Positions 10,431 to 23,428 of a stretch of 64,000 bases of DNA are shown in pieces; the first letter of the stretch is position 1, and each line of letters opens with the position of its first letter. Made by a program: the position numbers and the translations under genes. This DNA is from Vicia villosa (taxonomy: Eukaryota > Streptophyta > Magnoliopsida > Fabales > Fabaceae). The stretch is from assembly GCF_029867415.1 (NCBI RefSeq), contig NC_081186.1, positions 104,754,753 through 104,818,752 of the forward strand. Reading direction: 5' to 3'. The notes under the pieces were generated by a model. The model made no database searches. It had not been told where the DNA came from and was given only the letters and a program-made list of their open reading frames with translations.

Positions 10431-11624
10431 CCTTTTAGTTGCTAATTCTAAAGGAAAATTGTTTTTTAGTTTTATTGATAGTTTCACTACAAACGTGTTT
10501 GTTGAATCTAAATTTGCAAACTTCGATGAAGTAGCTTACGAAGAATGAATCATGTTGTGAGTTTTGAGGAGAGCTTTATAGATTTGTCATCGAAGCTTCT
10601 ATGAAGCTTGGTACGGTAGTTTACTTTTAGAGAATCCGAAGGAACGATGAACAAAGTAATTAAGTTTTGTTCTTTAATCAAGGATAGATAAGATGAAGGC
10701 AAAGTGGAAGCGGCGACTTTCAGAGCATCTGAAAGAGCGATGAACTGAGTAATGAAGCTTTGATCTTCAATCAAGAATGGAGAACATGTAGTTGAAGCGG
10801 AAGAGATTGGATCTTCAATAAAGAATGGAGAAAATGTAGTTGAAGTGGAAGAGGTCTCTTGTTAGGTGTTTGATATCATACTAGAATTAGAGTTTGATCA
10901 AACTCATCCCAACAAATCTGACTTATAAGACGAGGATGTCATTCTTTATAGACTCTTTTTAATATTTATGCTTAACCAACACGAAATTTGAAATCTTTCT
11001 AATTAGAAAAAATTGATTAGCTTTGAATGCAAGAGTTTCTCTAAGTTCTCAATCCCGCTGTCGAGGACCACCTTATTTGCGTTTTGCGATCAAATGTTTT
11101 GAAATGACCACTTCTTTGAGGTTCGCCACTAGTTTAAAAAAATGTTTTATTATATTTAAAAAATAATACTTTTCATGGGTAAATATTATCAATTTTCTAA
11201 CTAAATGAATATGGTTGTATTCTTTTAATTGGATAACTTAGTAAATTTAGAGAAAACAATAATTAAAATTTTCTCTCCACACCACCTTTGTTACATTTCC
11301 ACTTCTATACGGTGATATTTTCTCACTTCTTTTAATAATACTATCATCCAAATCCTTTAGAATACAATAAAACAGTATAGTTGTTATATAACATATATAG
11401 AAGTTTAGATATATGTTCATGTCAAAGAAGAGTCGGCATAAAACAAAAATAAAATATTTAGAAAATGCCCATAACAATTTTGAAAGGTACCAGACGAAAT
11501 TCAAACAGTTTGGCACGTTCTTATTTAACTAGATCTTGTTTAGTAACATTAATTAGCTTGATATTTTCATATTTTGATAAAATGATTGAAGTTTAGATGC
11601 TATTCACGTGGCCGATATGGCCTA

Positions 11625-11735
11625 AATGTGGTCCTTGAGGAACTTGTTAATCATACGCTGGGACGTGATTTCAGCATTCTTGAGACCAAAAAGCATTAAT
11701 TTATAATAAAAAATTCCAGTTTAGATCATTAAAGC
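11625..11735 (-). pseudogene. Ty3/gypsy reverse-transcriptase shard
   Basis: On the minus strand one frame reads YKLMLFGLKNAEITSQRMIN followed by KFLKDHI, the palm-region signature of gypsy reverse transcriptase (YKVMPFGLKNAGATYQR...). Only some 30-35 codons are recognisable, then stops. The surrounding 11740-12250 shows no further domain I can name. Confidence 0.6.
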
Positions 11736-12408
11736 CATTTTCATATAATCTTATTGCATCTTAAATAGTTTTTGATGAATTTATGTGCTTACATGTATTA
11801 AGTTGATAATTCTGCAAAAGATCTTTTCTGAAATTTTGATGACGGTAATGTCAATAGTTGTTGAAGTCGGCGACAATAGCTTTCAACTCTTGATGATGGT
11901 GATCCAACTGAAAAAATATATTAAGCCTCATCAAGAAAAGAGACTAAAAATTTCATTGAAATGGGTATATGGTCTAAGTATCTGACAAAGAATTTAAGAA
12001 GCCTCAAGTTTCCTCGTAAATCTGATGCCCATAAATGAAGACGAAAAATATGATGAGGCGTTTCCCATAGAGTCAAGAAGAAATGTTGAATAGTATGGTT
12101 ATTAGACGAAAAAATTTATGAGGCATTCCCCATTGCCTGATTTGTCAGATCTCCTGATGTTTGGGACACATCTCCCATACAAATTGGATCGTAGTCTAGT
12201 TCAAATAATACGTACTCGTGATACTTAGTAGAATGGGGGCAAACCACTTAACCACAAAACTCAAAAATCGCAAGTTGATGAACTTAAAACGAATGTAACT
12301 TATTTTATCCTCCGTTTTTTAATGTAACTTTTAAAACCAAAAGCCAGAATTTTAAAAGAATGAATAAGTAATACACGTGTCACCTTATTATTCAATTTGA
12401 TTTTCTTC

Positions 12409-12598
12409 CAAATAAATTTTACCATGCCTTAACTTATAATATTTCTTGACCAACAATATGCGAATTGAAACAAATTACTATTTGTTTGAAAAATAATTTA
12501 AAATCTCAAGCCGGCTAGCAGAATGTTATATCAGGCTAGATCATTTCAAATATTCATCTCATTTTGTCAACTCTACTTAAATTTCATCCTATAAATAC
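12409..12598 (+). promoter_or_regulatory. DEFL2 upstream module and TATA box
   Basis: A single, diverged module copy (AATAAATTTTACCATGCC, then TTAACTTATAATA) is followed by GCTAGATCATTTCA, also seen before DEFL9, and by TATAAATAC at 12590-12598. The ATG is about 65 bp downstream of the TATA box. The same TATA-to-ATG spacing and a following GACACAAA occur before DEFL3 and, as GACTCAAA, before DEFL9. Confidence 0.6.
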
Positions 12599-12659
12599 AT
12601 TTGACACAAACATCTCTTTTGTAGCATTTGTAAGAGAAAGTCATCTACATTTAGCAAGC

Positions 12660-13000
12660 ATGACTTCCACTGCAAGTAAATTCTTCACCATTTTTATGTT
12701 CATCTGCCTAGCCCTTCTACTTTTCTCCACATCGGGTACAACGTACTAATTAAGCAATTACTTATACTTATTCATTGATTTGCTATATTAACATTCTTAA
12801 TTTATGTTCTTATTTTTTCTTCATATATTGTAGAGGTGGAAGCAAAGGTTTGTGAAAAGAGAAGTAAAACATGGACGGGGTTTTGTGCTATAACAAGAAA
12901 CTGTAAAAAACAGTGCATCAATGTGGAGAATGCAGTTTTCGGTGCCTGTCATCGTCGAGGTTTTTTTAGTTTTGCTTGCTTCTGCTACTTCAAATGCTGA
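12660..13000 (+). CDS. DEFL2: plant-defensin-like secreted peptide, two exons
   Basis: Exons are 12660-12735 and 12834-13000, with a 98-bp phase-1 intron; the product is 80 residues. Exon 1 gives a hydrophobic signal peptide (MTSTASKFFTIFMF...). Exon 2 begins EVEAK, with likely cleavage after the alanine at residue 29. Spacing is C-x10-C-x5-C-x3-C-x10-C-x9-C-x-C-x3-C with eight cysteines. The loop between cysteines 5 and 6 is the longest in the cluster and carries HRRGFF. The mature peptide is the most basic member (about +8 by my count) and so the best candidate for a classical membrane-active antimicrobial defensin. An in-frame upstream ATG exists at 12564, but the 12660 start aligns with all paralogues. 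Confidence 0.87.
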
Positions 13001-13239
13001 GCAATGGGTTTCTAATCAACCAATATCCACCTAAATAAAATATGTGATTAAAGAGTATGCATGGCTTTTGTTTGTGTGGTTTTTTTCCTTTGGAGAGTGC
13101 TCATCTGTTGTTTGTTTGTTTGTTTCTTTGTACTCTTCCCTATTTGTATCATTTAAACTTAATTATATAAAGTGATAAAAGAATGGTTTGTGTATGAGTA
13201 CAATTTATGTAAAATCAAATATTTGAATATGGCCATATC

Positions 13240-13540
13240 AATGTTATTAGAGTTTGACCTAATTCATTCTTACAAAATCGATTTTGTAAAGATGAATTAG
13301 GTCAAACTTTAATATGATATCAGAATTTATCGATCGGACCATGGGTCGCCATTCGTTAATATTCACGCACTAAGTACAAAAAAAAAAGAGTGTTGGATGT
13401 GAGAGGGTGTTAGAAAGATTCTAAAGTCTCACATTAGTTAGACATAGAGCTTAAAAATAGTTTATATAGAGTGATATTTCTTACCTTACTAATCGATTTT
13501 ATAAGGATGAGTTAGGTCAAACTCTAATAAATTTTTTCAC
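13240..13540. mobile_element. TRIM-like / short non-autonomous LTR remnant
   Basis: GATTTTGTAAAGATGAATTAGGTCAAAC near 13285 and GATTTTATAAGGATGAGTTAGGTCAAAC near 13500 are diverged direct copies. The first is followed by ATGATATCAG, close to the Met-tRNA primer-site text TGGTATCAGAGC, and TGTTGGATGTGAGAGGGTG starts at about 13392. The first copy is also preceded by its own inverted partial copy. This resembles the small LTR-like repeats common in legumes; borders are approximate. Confidence 0.45.
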
Positions 13541-14067
13541 AAGATATTATTTATAGGCAAATAACTAAAAAAAAATTAAAATTAATGTGTAATCATTTTA
13601 AACTTATATTTGCTCCATCAACTTACATGTATACTTAGTTATAAAAAAAAAAAAAAAACTCACATGTATACTTATATATAAATAGGATATTAAATTATTG
13701 TGTAGTTTTTCTTCTAAATTTATCCTTCATTTAAATTATTTATCTTATTTAAAATTTGAATCTCATCTGATTTAATTTAGTTTAATCTTTTAATCAATCT
13801 TATCAAAATAAATTAAAAATATATAATAATTAAAATAAACAATACTATGGTAAAAGTCAAATTTTGTCCAAAGTACCAAATTTTATTTTCGCAAGATAGA
13901 CATGGAACTCTTCATTTGAGAATAGAGGAGTTATGCAAGCTAGTAATAATAAATGTAGTGTTGAATTAGTTAATTTTTTATAAACTTGTCAAATTCTAAA
14001 TTTTAATGTTGTGTGATATAAATGTGTGTTTGAAGTTTCACATAGTTTAAAAAAATTGAGGTTAAAC

Positions 14068-14175
<108 letters not shown>

Positions 14176-14936
14176 CTTTCATTTGTGTGGTTACTCTTAA
14201 CTTAATGTGGATGTCCTTCTTCATGACTGAATCCACAACCAATGGTTCAACTAAATGACTGAATCCTTGGATCAAAATTCTTTTTCAACTAAATGACTGA
14301 ATCCTTGGATCAAAATTCTTTTTTATAAGGTGATGCTCAAACAACGTGTTCTGTTGTTGAAGTGTTTGTGATGTGGTAAGGGTGTTAAAAATTCCACATT
14401 ACTCGAAAAGTGGAATTTATTTTGGCTTTTATAGGAGCTCTAGTGACGGTTTTGGATCACTACATGATTTTGAGATAGAATTTTTTTTTCCTATTGATTT
14501 GAATCACTACATGATTGTGCAGAGATAGAATCCTTTTTTCCTATTGATTTGAGTGGTATAACGTGAAGGAGAATAACCATTCAATAAATGGATATGAGAT
14601 TTGGAAGAAGAAGAAAAAACTACATGAAATTATATGGAAAAAAGAGACTTAGATTGTGCAGCTTCTTGCTACTGTAAAGTATACCAAACCAAATGAAACA
14701 TAACAATCATCTTTACTTTACTTGTGTACTCGTTGGACAAAGACTACAAAAGGAAGGGGGGAAAATCATTAGCCTAAGCGAAGATGTAAATCTTAAAACT
14801 CCAACTCTTCCAAAATCTTTGCTGAAATTATTGCTTAATCAGCTTAATAAGTACATTATTACAAACTACAAAAATGTAATCAATTTGGGTATACAAAATA
14901 TTTAAGGGTATGGGAAGCTTCTTCATTCCAATATTC

Positions 14937-17213
14937 TCAAGAATCTTCACCATCCCTTAGGCTACGAATCCTCTCCCTCTGTGCAAGGAACTGTTCTTCC
15001 TGCGCTCGTTTCGCAGCAAGTGCTTCTTCATCGAGTATTTTAATTGGAAACCATTCTGGCAATCTTAACAAATTTTCATTCTTCTTTGCATTCTCAATAT
15101 TTTCATATATTGTTTTACTGTAATCTCTCCAAACATCTTTTAATTTCAGAATAGTGTAATCCGCTGTTGTCCCCACAACAGCAAAAATGACGGAATAACG
15201 AATTGCTCCAAATTGACCACCTAAAATTCCATAAATCAATGCAACTTTTTAATTCTTGAAATTATTAATCACCAAAAAAATAAGCAGCAGTTATTTATAT
15301 GCAATTCAACACCCAATAATGCAGTTTTTCAAATTTAAAATATATCAAAGTATTTGAATAAACCTGAAAAATAAAAGTAAAGCAGAGCAACCAAAATTGA
15401 ACACGAAAATAAGTATTCGAATAATGAATGGTTATTTCAGTCTACTATCATATTGTTGTGAACATTGTTGATATGTGATGCAATATTGCAGTTATGTTGG
15501 AGGATTTTAGCAAATAGGTCTGATAAAAACAACTGTGGTTTATGGGCAACAAAAATTACAAGTATGGCTAAAGAGAATAAGAGGAGAAAAGCATAACAAT
15601 ACCATAGAAACGCCCTAGAAGAGCACCAGATCCAAATCCCGCTATCCCAGAGCTCCATAGATCTTCAGGTCCAGTTTTCCTAGTTGCAATTGCAAATTCA
15701 CGTGCCCCTGACAATTTAGACAACTATTCCAGTTCAGTCTAAAAAACTAACTTGATTTAAAAAACATTTGATATTTGTATTCCTAAATAGAACTTAAATT
15801 TTGAATTCCTAAATATCAAGTTATGTTACTTTTTTTTCCCTTTTCCGCGGAGAACAACCATTCTGTTTATTTGCACAGAATCTCTTCCTACCCTTTTTGC
15901 CAAAAATCAAAATCATGGAGTTTAGATTTATAATATCCTTAGATAATTTCTTTGGACTTGTCATTCAACGAGTTATTAGGATAAATTATCATTGGCATGT
16001 CCAGTGTTATCGATGGTGGTCGGTGGATAACCAATCCAACATATGACGCTGCCATCCTTCACAAATTTGGCCATGGCAGAGAGCCATAAAACCGCCACCG
16101 GTATCCACGATGTCGCTGCCATGGCCGATATTTGACAACACTGAGCACGTTATATTATTAACATTATGTAAGATAATAGCCTTTCTTTTCATGAAAGTAA
16201 TATTCCTCATAGCAAAGCTGCAAACTAGAGATACATCTGTTGCACACTCGTTTCTTTCTTTCTTCTGTAACAATCTTTCAGGAATAAGAGGAACTAATAA
16301 ATGATTTTTCAAATGGAGAATCTATGGAATAAATCTAAATATAACAAAGTTCAGCTAACAGGAACTATCTTTCTGTTTCTTGCTATTCTCATTCCTAGAA
16401 GACCTCCGGAGCATTTCCCTAATATTTCAAATGGTATGTTGAATGAGAGCTTTGACACAATAGTTTTGCTGGATGCCTGGACCCTACATGATGGATCTAT
16501 CTAAAACAAAACGTCACAGAAAACATGTAAACACTTTATTTCTATGCAGATATGATGAAACTCTGCACAGATAATGACAAATATATGTCACAATAACATT
16601 CTGTCTTTCTCTCATAACACAAATCGTATGAAAACAATTGCAAACCCTTCCAACCACATAATTCAAAATACACCATATTAACAATGCCATAGAAATAGAA
16701 TACAGTTACAATAAGATATAGGAGTTACCGCAATAGCAACCAGTGATGATGGCAAAATTAGTGGCATAGCTAGCAGAAACGTTAGCAAGACCAAGACTTT
16801 TTCGATGCTTTGATATCAATCCAGTTCCAGCACCAGCAACCCCTGCTCCAAAGAGTCACAAAGATGAATAAAAGAAAAACTCATAAAAGACCAGCACAAC
16901 AACAACCACACTCAAACCCTCACTCTGTACCAGTGTTGTCAAAGATCGTAAATCTCAGATCGTTAGCACACGTAAGACTCTACCAGAGGACAAAATGGTA
17001 ATTTCATATATATATATATATACACAAACTCAACAACATATGAATAAGAAGAAGCAACTGAAGAGGAGTTTAAGAGAGAGAAAGACCTGCAAGTAGGGTT
17101 GGAATAAGGATTCGATTTTTCCATCCATCGTTAGAAGAAGAGGGTGAAGAATGAAGAAGAAGTTTGTTGTCAAGTCTTTCATTTGGGGATTCTTGATTCT
17201 CCGAAGAAGCCAT
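14937..17213 (-). CDS. Small multispan membrane protein with partial PRAT (Tim17/22/23-like) motif, four exons
   Basis: On the minus strand the exons are 17213-17087, 16842-16729, 15707-15603 and 15220-14937. All introns are phase 1 with GT..AG borders and the joined frame is 209 codons plus stop. The polar, Ser-rich N-terminus (MASSENQESPNERLD) is followed by glycine-rich hydrophobic stretches (TLLAGVAGAGTG, SYATNFAIITGCYCG, GIAGFGSGALLG, YSVIFAVVGTTADY), then a charged helical C-terminus (DEEALAAKRAQEEQF). The segment D-x6-AG-x3-G fits the second half of the PRAT consensus; the preceding R-to-D spacing is off by two. An organelle inner-membrane role is possible but unproven. An in-frame ATG at 17282 would add 23 residues; I prefer 17213 because the upstream stretch looks like a leader. 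Confidence 0.85.
16002..16143. mobile_element. Short hAT-like MITE in intron 2 of the PRAT-like gene
   Basis: Ends are CAGTGTTATC and GACAACACTG, an inverted pair with one mismatch. The 8-bp flanks (GGCATGTC, AGCACGTT) match at only five positions, so the insertion is old or the target duplication has decayed. A single similar end, CAGTGTTGTC, also occurs at 16931 in intron 1. Confidence 0.5.
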
Positions 17214-17927
17214 GTCCTTCTTCTTCACTCGAATCTTCGAGAAATCGATTAAATCTACAACTGAGTAGTTACTGTGGTGCAATTGGATTTGTTGAAGAGT
17301 GAGAGAGTTGGTGAAGAAGAGGAATGAATGGGGTTTTGCAAAGGTGGCTTCGTCCCGCGATTAACCCCTAGGCTAATTAGCACCAATTCTTATTAGTTGA
17401 ATTAATGAATTATTAAAAATTAAAATTGAATTAATTGATGTTAAAAAAACTCTAAAAATGCTAACGTTAGAAAAAATATTCTTAAAAATGGGAGTAGAGG
17501 ACAATGGAAATTTAATATCCTTATGTTTGAAGATATATGTTGAATTTTTAAATTATTTTCTTAAAAAGCATTATTTATATAATGTTTATTTATTTGTATA
17601 ATTGTTTTTAGAAATATTTGTTAGTATGAGAATATAAATGATCAATTAAAACTGTTAGATTAAAAAAATATAGGGTCATGATTTGGAATAATCATTAAAC
17701 CTACTTTTAAAGTCAATATATCTGTTCTCATATAGAATCGAGTTAATTCATGAACCTAACGAGTCAAACTATGTATAGTTTAAATTCAAATCATTTAATT
17801 AACGAACTTAGTGTTGCGCTCATATTCATCTCATTTGTTTCATGAATCTAGTTCAAGAATTAAATTATTGAATCGAGTTTGAACTATGTTCGAGTTGATT
17901 CGGTTCATTACCAGGCCCGAGTGGAAC

Positions 17928-18326
17928 TAGGGATGGCAAGCATACCCAAACCCGTGGGGCCCGCCCGCACCCGAACCCGAGTCAACGGGTGAAAATCCGA
18001 GTTGACTGGGTTTGAGTTCGGGTTCGGGTGCCACCCGATATTTCGGGTGCGGGTTTGGGTAGTGTGAAACGCGCACCCGAAACCCAAAATCACACCCGCT
18101 TATATATATATATATATATATAATATTGGAAAAAATTGTAGGAGAAATGTATTTTGTTACGGGTTCGGGTTTGGGTGAAAAAACCCGAAACCCAACGGGT
18201 GTGGGCGTGGGTGTTATTTTTCCACCCGAACAGCATTTGGGTTTGGGTTCGGGTTCGGGTGCCAATTTCGGGTGCGGGTTTGGGTAGTGTGAAACCCGCA
18301 CCCGACCCGACCCGTTGCCATCCCTA
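17928..18326. mobile_element. hAT-type MITE with GGGTTCGGGT arrays, 8-bp target duplication
   Basis: Perfect 12-bp terminal inverted repeats TAGGGATGGCAA / TTGCCATCCCTA are flanked by AGTGGAAC at 17920-17927 and 18327-18334. The interior is unusually GC-rich for the window and built from degenerate GGGTTCGGGT / ACCCGAACCC units in both orientations, with a short AT tract at about 18102-18121. It could fold into a long hairpin. The minus-strand proline-rich frames across it are by-products of the repeat. Confidence 0.85.
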
Positions 18327-20489
18327 AGTGGAACAATGCAAATGTGTGTAAAAGAATATTTGAGTGTGGCTTAGGGGTCTTGCTAATATATTAGAGACAG
18401 CTATAGCAGTTCCTAGTTTAATTGGTGTGGAGTGCGGACAACTGTTGAATGTGATCAACAATTACAATGAGGGAAGAGGTTGTGCTTAGATGTGATGTCC
18501 ATAAGTGAAGGTCCACATGTGCATTAGTGGATGGAGTACCCTTTATTGAATTAAGTCAGTCTTAATGGGTCATTGGCAAGTCCAAAAAGTCTTCATCAAG
18601 TACTTGCTATCTACTTTGAAGCGGGGATTTGTAAAGTAGGAATCAATAAGATTGATTTAAGAATATAGGTATCGTTGAGATAACTTTGTTCGATGAGACG
18701 TTTCCCTAAGAAAAGAGATGCCCACTCCATCAGAGTATACTGAATTAGAGATCTTTGCAACTCTTTTGTAATCTCTTGTAATAATTATTGGAAGTATGGT
18801 GAGTCAAAGAGCTGCTCACTCCATCAGAGTATGTTGGTTTGATTGAATTGGATAAACAAGTTTCTATGTGTTCTTGTCTTTGATCTAATTCTAGCTTGTT
18901 GTGTATTTGTCTTCACACATAACATGTTAGCGTTTTTCTTTAGGCCATAGATTTGAGTTGTCATTATTCTTTGTCTCACGCACCAAATTTTGTGTGTGAA
19001 GTTATCAAAAAATTCACTAGAGTTCTTAGAGTTTTCACATCACATCACATATTCTTTCACATCCTAAACAGTTAAAGGCCGATAATATATCCCGTTAAAA
19101 GGACTTTTTTTAGTCAAGGACTTTCCTCCTATAGATGTTTCCTGAATATAGCCTTGTAGACTTTGGCGAGGGCGTGTCTGGCTTCATCGTGCTCAAAAAA
19201 ATCGAAAGTGATAATGGAAAGACATTTACTATACATTTCCCCTATACAAGACTGAGCTCAACATGATGTGTTGGTAGAACTTTGTTCTAAATGTATGTCA
19301 TCATCAAGGTGATTAATGACAATTATGTCGTTCATGATGTCACTGTGCCTGTTGTGGAGAGACTATGTCTCTCAAGCATTACTTAAATGAAAAAATGATT
19401 GACATTTTCATTCTCGTGCTTACTAGTTTTGATAGGACATTTGCCTTCTTGATCGGCTCCTTTGGCACATGTGAATCTTATATGTTATGAATGAGCTTAA
19501 TTTGTCTTTGACTATGATTACATACTTTTACTTAAATGGATTTTTCGCATGTGTGTCTCCATTGACCTGAGAGACCATTAGTTAGGAACATGTGTGTAGC
19601 TAGTAAGTGCTATACTTCAATATTTTGAAGGCTTTCTAAGCTTAATTTTAATTTTTAATATGTTTTTAAAATTAAATTAAAATTCAGTTTTGTTTTAATT
19701 CTTTTATTTAGTTTTTGAAATAAATTGCATTTTGAAGCTTACTCGATCTAGATATCATAACTTGGACTTGGAGTAACAAATTGCCATATACAAGTAGGCG
19801 TTTGAATAATAAGAGAAAAATATAAAAGTCTTAAGTTGAGTCTATAATCTAATTCATAGTGCTGATAAGTCAATTGTTTCACTTTCTTGTACTAAACGTT
19901 TGAGGAAAAAAATTATTTTATGTTTTATGTTGGTTCACTTTATGTTTTTGGGCCTGGACGTCTTAAAGCCCAAACTTTTTGTTATATTTACTCTCACTTT
20001 AGAAATCAAAATAAGGGACGCCAAATTACAAAATTGAGAACGTGAAATTTGTAAGAAGAAAACCACTCGTGACCAGCTAAACTTTCATTTTGATCAGCTG
20101 TTTTGTCAATTCATCTAAACTTTAGGTTGTTACATTATATCTTTAATTTCATTATAGTATTCCTTTTCTATCTAATTTTTTTATTATTATGTTCGAATAT
20201 CGATAAATTTATAGGATTTTGGCTTGATAGAAATTGGTTACTTAGGGCATATTTAATATATTGTAATTTTATTACGATTTGCATAGGTTTGATTGACGCT
20301 TGCTAAATGTACTTTATAGTCAAACATGAATAAACTCAAAATTAGAGATTGAACCGTAGAATCGATAATTCAAAGTTGTTGATTCAACGGATCTATTGAT
20401 TTTTACTCACATGCATTTTTTGTCGCATTTCCCTAAATTTTTTCAACCTAAAAAATTTCTTTATAACTTTATTGGTTCTGAATTTAGGT

Positions 20490-23121
20490 AATTAAATTAG
20501 GAGTCTTTGTGATACGACCCGAGTGTCGTTCCCCTAAACTACACTTTATTAACTTGTTTTTGACTCGTGTGCGACATCAGATCAAATTGGCGCCATTGTT
20601 GCAGCACTTTAATAATATAGCATTCCTTTTTTTTGTTTTTTGTTTTGTTTGTTTTTTGTTACTTTTCAGGGTTGCACTATAGTGGCAAGTATTATAGCCT
20701 GTCAAGGTGGAGACTTGTGAGCTACAACTTTGGATTAATATGAATTTTTCCCATAAAATCACAAACAAATCAACAAACAGTACTCACTTAGAAGATATTT
20801 CTAACGAATTTTGACCCTCAAAATCGTGAAATCCTTCATTTAGACCCCTTTTTTTCTTCATATTTTTTCTATTTTAATATTATATTTTTTAACCTTTTAA
20901 TGATATTTTATTTATAATTTTTGGATTTTATTTTAATCATTTTTTTTTATTTTTCCACTTTGATTTCAGTAAATAAGGACATTATTGGAATTATCAGCAT
21001 TGTTGTGTTTCATTATTCCACGACTAGGTCCAGACCCTCTTATTTGTATCCACTTGATCCTAAAATAGATTGAAACTTTATTTTACTTCGTAGAATTAAT
21101 AATGCTAGTACCAACAAACATTAGTGAACTGAAAGTGAGTTCTTTTCTGTTTTCATTCATAATTTGTTTGATTCGGATTATGAATATACATATCCTAATA
21201 TAGTCGAAGTTCAACGAACTCTAAGAGAACCTGTTGCACATGATGTAACTTATAATGCATCATGTATTGAATATCCTAAAATTGTTGTATTTTTTTTAAC
21301 TTAAATCAGGTTTGATACAATTGTTGCCAAAGTTTAGTGGTCTTGCAAGTGAGGACCCCATAAACACTTGAAAGAATTCCTGAAAGTAGGTTTTACACCA
21401 CTAAAGCCCGACAGAGTCACAGAGAACAATATCAAACTGATAGCCTTTTCATTCTCACTACAAGATGGTGCAAAAGATTAGTTGTACCACCTTGAACCAA
21501 ATTCTGTTACAAGTTGGGATGATTTGAAGAAAGTGTTCATAGAAAGATATCTTCCTGCCTCGATAAAAAAATGTGGCATTAGACAAATTGATAGAGGATC
21601 TATTAATGAACATTATGAGAGGTTCAACAAACTAGTGTCTAAATATCATCAACACCAAATTAGTGTATAACTACTCATCTAATATTTTCTTGAAGTCCTA
21701 CTACATATGGATATAAACATCTAAAATGTTGTTAAAGGGGGAGCAGTTGTTGATAAGACCCCAGGAGCAACAAATTCCTTGATTGACAATATGTCACTTA
21801 ACTCTCAACCATTTACAGCGAGAAACAATTCAACAATATTGACAAGAGGAGTGATGAGATTCAAGTTTTTTCTACTACAAAAATCTCGAAAACAAACTTG
21901 ATGAGCTTACTTCATTGGGTATAATAGTTAGCAGTGGGAAAAGCTCAAATACGACGATTTTTGTTTTTTTTTGCTTTTCCAAAGCATCCAACATATTCAT
22001 CTCCTATGTACATTACAAGATTCCTCATATGTTGATTTTCCTTAAACATATACAATCCTCAATCAAACAATCATGACATGTATACTAACCTCGATTTGTC
22101 CACTAAAACATACCACCCTAGTTGGCGAAACCATTCAAACTTGAGATATGGAAAAAATTTCGCATAACAATAACTTGGATAGCAACAAAACAACCCATTG
22201 GTTGCTAGATTAGAGCCTTCACTGGAGGATCTTATTAAGCAAATGATTGTCCAAAATCTACAATTTTAACAAAGAACGAGTTGCACCATTCAGAATTTAG
22301 AGACCAAGATTTAACATATGGAAAATTCAATTAATCACATTCAGGCTCAAGGATCAAACCAAATATCTGCTCAAACACTAGTGAATCTGAATGTTCCTAA
22401 TGTTAATGTCATTAGATTGAGATTGGAAAAAAACTGTTGAACTAACACTTGAAAAATTAAAAAAATATTGAACGTTAATGTTGAGCAAGAACAACCTATG
22501 CCACTTCTTTTCCGCAGAAAATAGTGAAGACTATTAAACGGATGAGACAAATAAAGACAAAGAAATATAGGTACATTCAAAAAGGTGGAAGTGAACATAC
22601 CACTCACTCATTGAAGCAATCAAGAGAATTCTAAAATTTGCCAAATTTCTCAAAGACTTGTGCACATGGAAGAGAATGTTGAAAGGGAATAAAGTCAACA
22701 TGAGGTATAATGTTTATGCCCTCATTTGGCCAATAACGCTCCAAAAATGTAAAGATCCGGGAACTCTTTTTCCTTTTAATGTATCATAAGCGGTAGTAAA
22801 TTTGAAAATGATATGTTACCTTTAGGTGCTTCCATTAATGTTATGCTTATATATGTTTTTAACACTCTTGTTGTTGGTCCTTTACAAAATATTGGTGTTC
22901 CTATTCAGTTGAAAAATATAAGTTGTTTTCGTCCTGGACTAGTGGAAGACGTACTTGTGCGAGTTAATGAATTAACATTTTCTTTAAACTTTTACATTTT
23001 AGACATCGAAGGAGAGACAAAGTCCAGTAGAACACTTATCATTTTAGACAAGTCGTTTTTGAGAACTGCTAAAAATAATAATCAATGCCAATTTAGGAAC
23101 TCTTTCCATGTCAATTCGTAA
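20490..23121 (+). pseudogene. Degraded Ty3/gypsy element (Athila-like): primer site, gag and protease
   Basis: At 20583-20600 AAATTGGCGCCATTGTTG resembles the Athila-type primer-binding text TTTGGCGCCGTTGCCGGGG just after an LTR end. Downstream 21482-21670 encodes a gag shard (TSWDDLKKVFIERYLPAS...). Bases 22813-23121 encode a protease shard (LGASINVM...) with the catalytic aspartate position just upstream no longer in frame. Many stops and indels occur throughout, and no 3' LTR is seen. This is an old single insertion. Confidence 0.6.
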
Positions 23122-23246
23122 AATATTTAAAATAGGAAGATCAAAATAAGTATAATTTATGACATATATTTAAATAGACTAAAATCTAATAGATTAAAGA
23201 GATTAAATTTTATTTTAATATTTTAAAGAATATGACTTTATACGAA

Positions 23247-23428
23247 GAGGTTAAAGGTAGTGCACTGACAGTGTAAAAAAGTTTTACACTGTCATCCAAT
23301 AGAAACAAATCGTTTTGCCATGTCATATAAGTTTTTTTAAAATTACAGTCTGACTTGTCCTGATTCATGGTCGTGATTGGTTGACAGTGTAAAACTTTTT
23401 ACACTGTCAGTGCATCACCCATTTTCTC
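23247..23428. mobile_element. Mutator-type MITE, 182 bp, with 9-bp target duplication
   Basis: Flanks TTATACGAA occur at 23238-23246 and 23429-23437. Ends start GAG...GTGCACTGACAGTG and finish CACTGTCAGTGCATCAC...CTC. Each end also contains a smaller palindrome (CAGTGTAAAA...TTTTACACTG). A 9-bp duplication is characteristic of Mutator-like elements. It lies about 550 bp upstream of the DEFL3 start. Confidence 0.8.

Noticed and set aside
16301..16504. Plus-strand frame inside intron 2 of the PRAT-like gene
   Set aside because: No domain or homology recognised; it lies in intron sequence of the opposite-strand gene next to MITE debris.
17908..18301. Two minus-strand proline/arginine-rich frames
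   Set aside because: They fall inside the hAT MITE and derive from its GGGTTCGGGT arrays.
17928..18326. Interstitial telomere repeat (GGGTTCGGGT resembles TTTAGGG)
   Set aside because: The unit is GGGTTC-based, occurs in both orientations and is bounded by TIRs and a target duplication.
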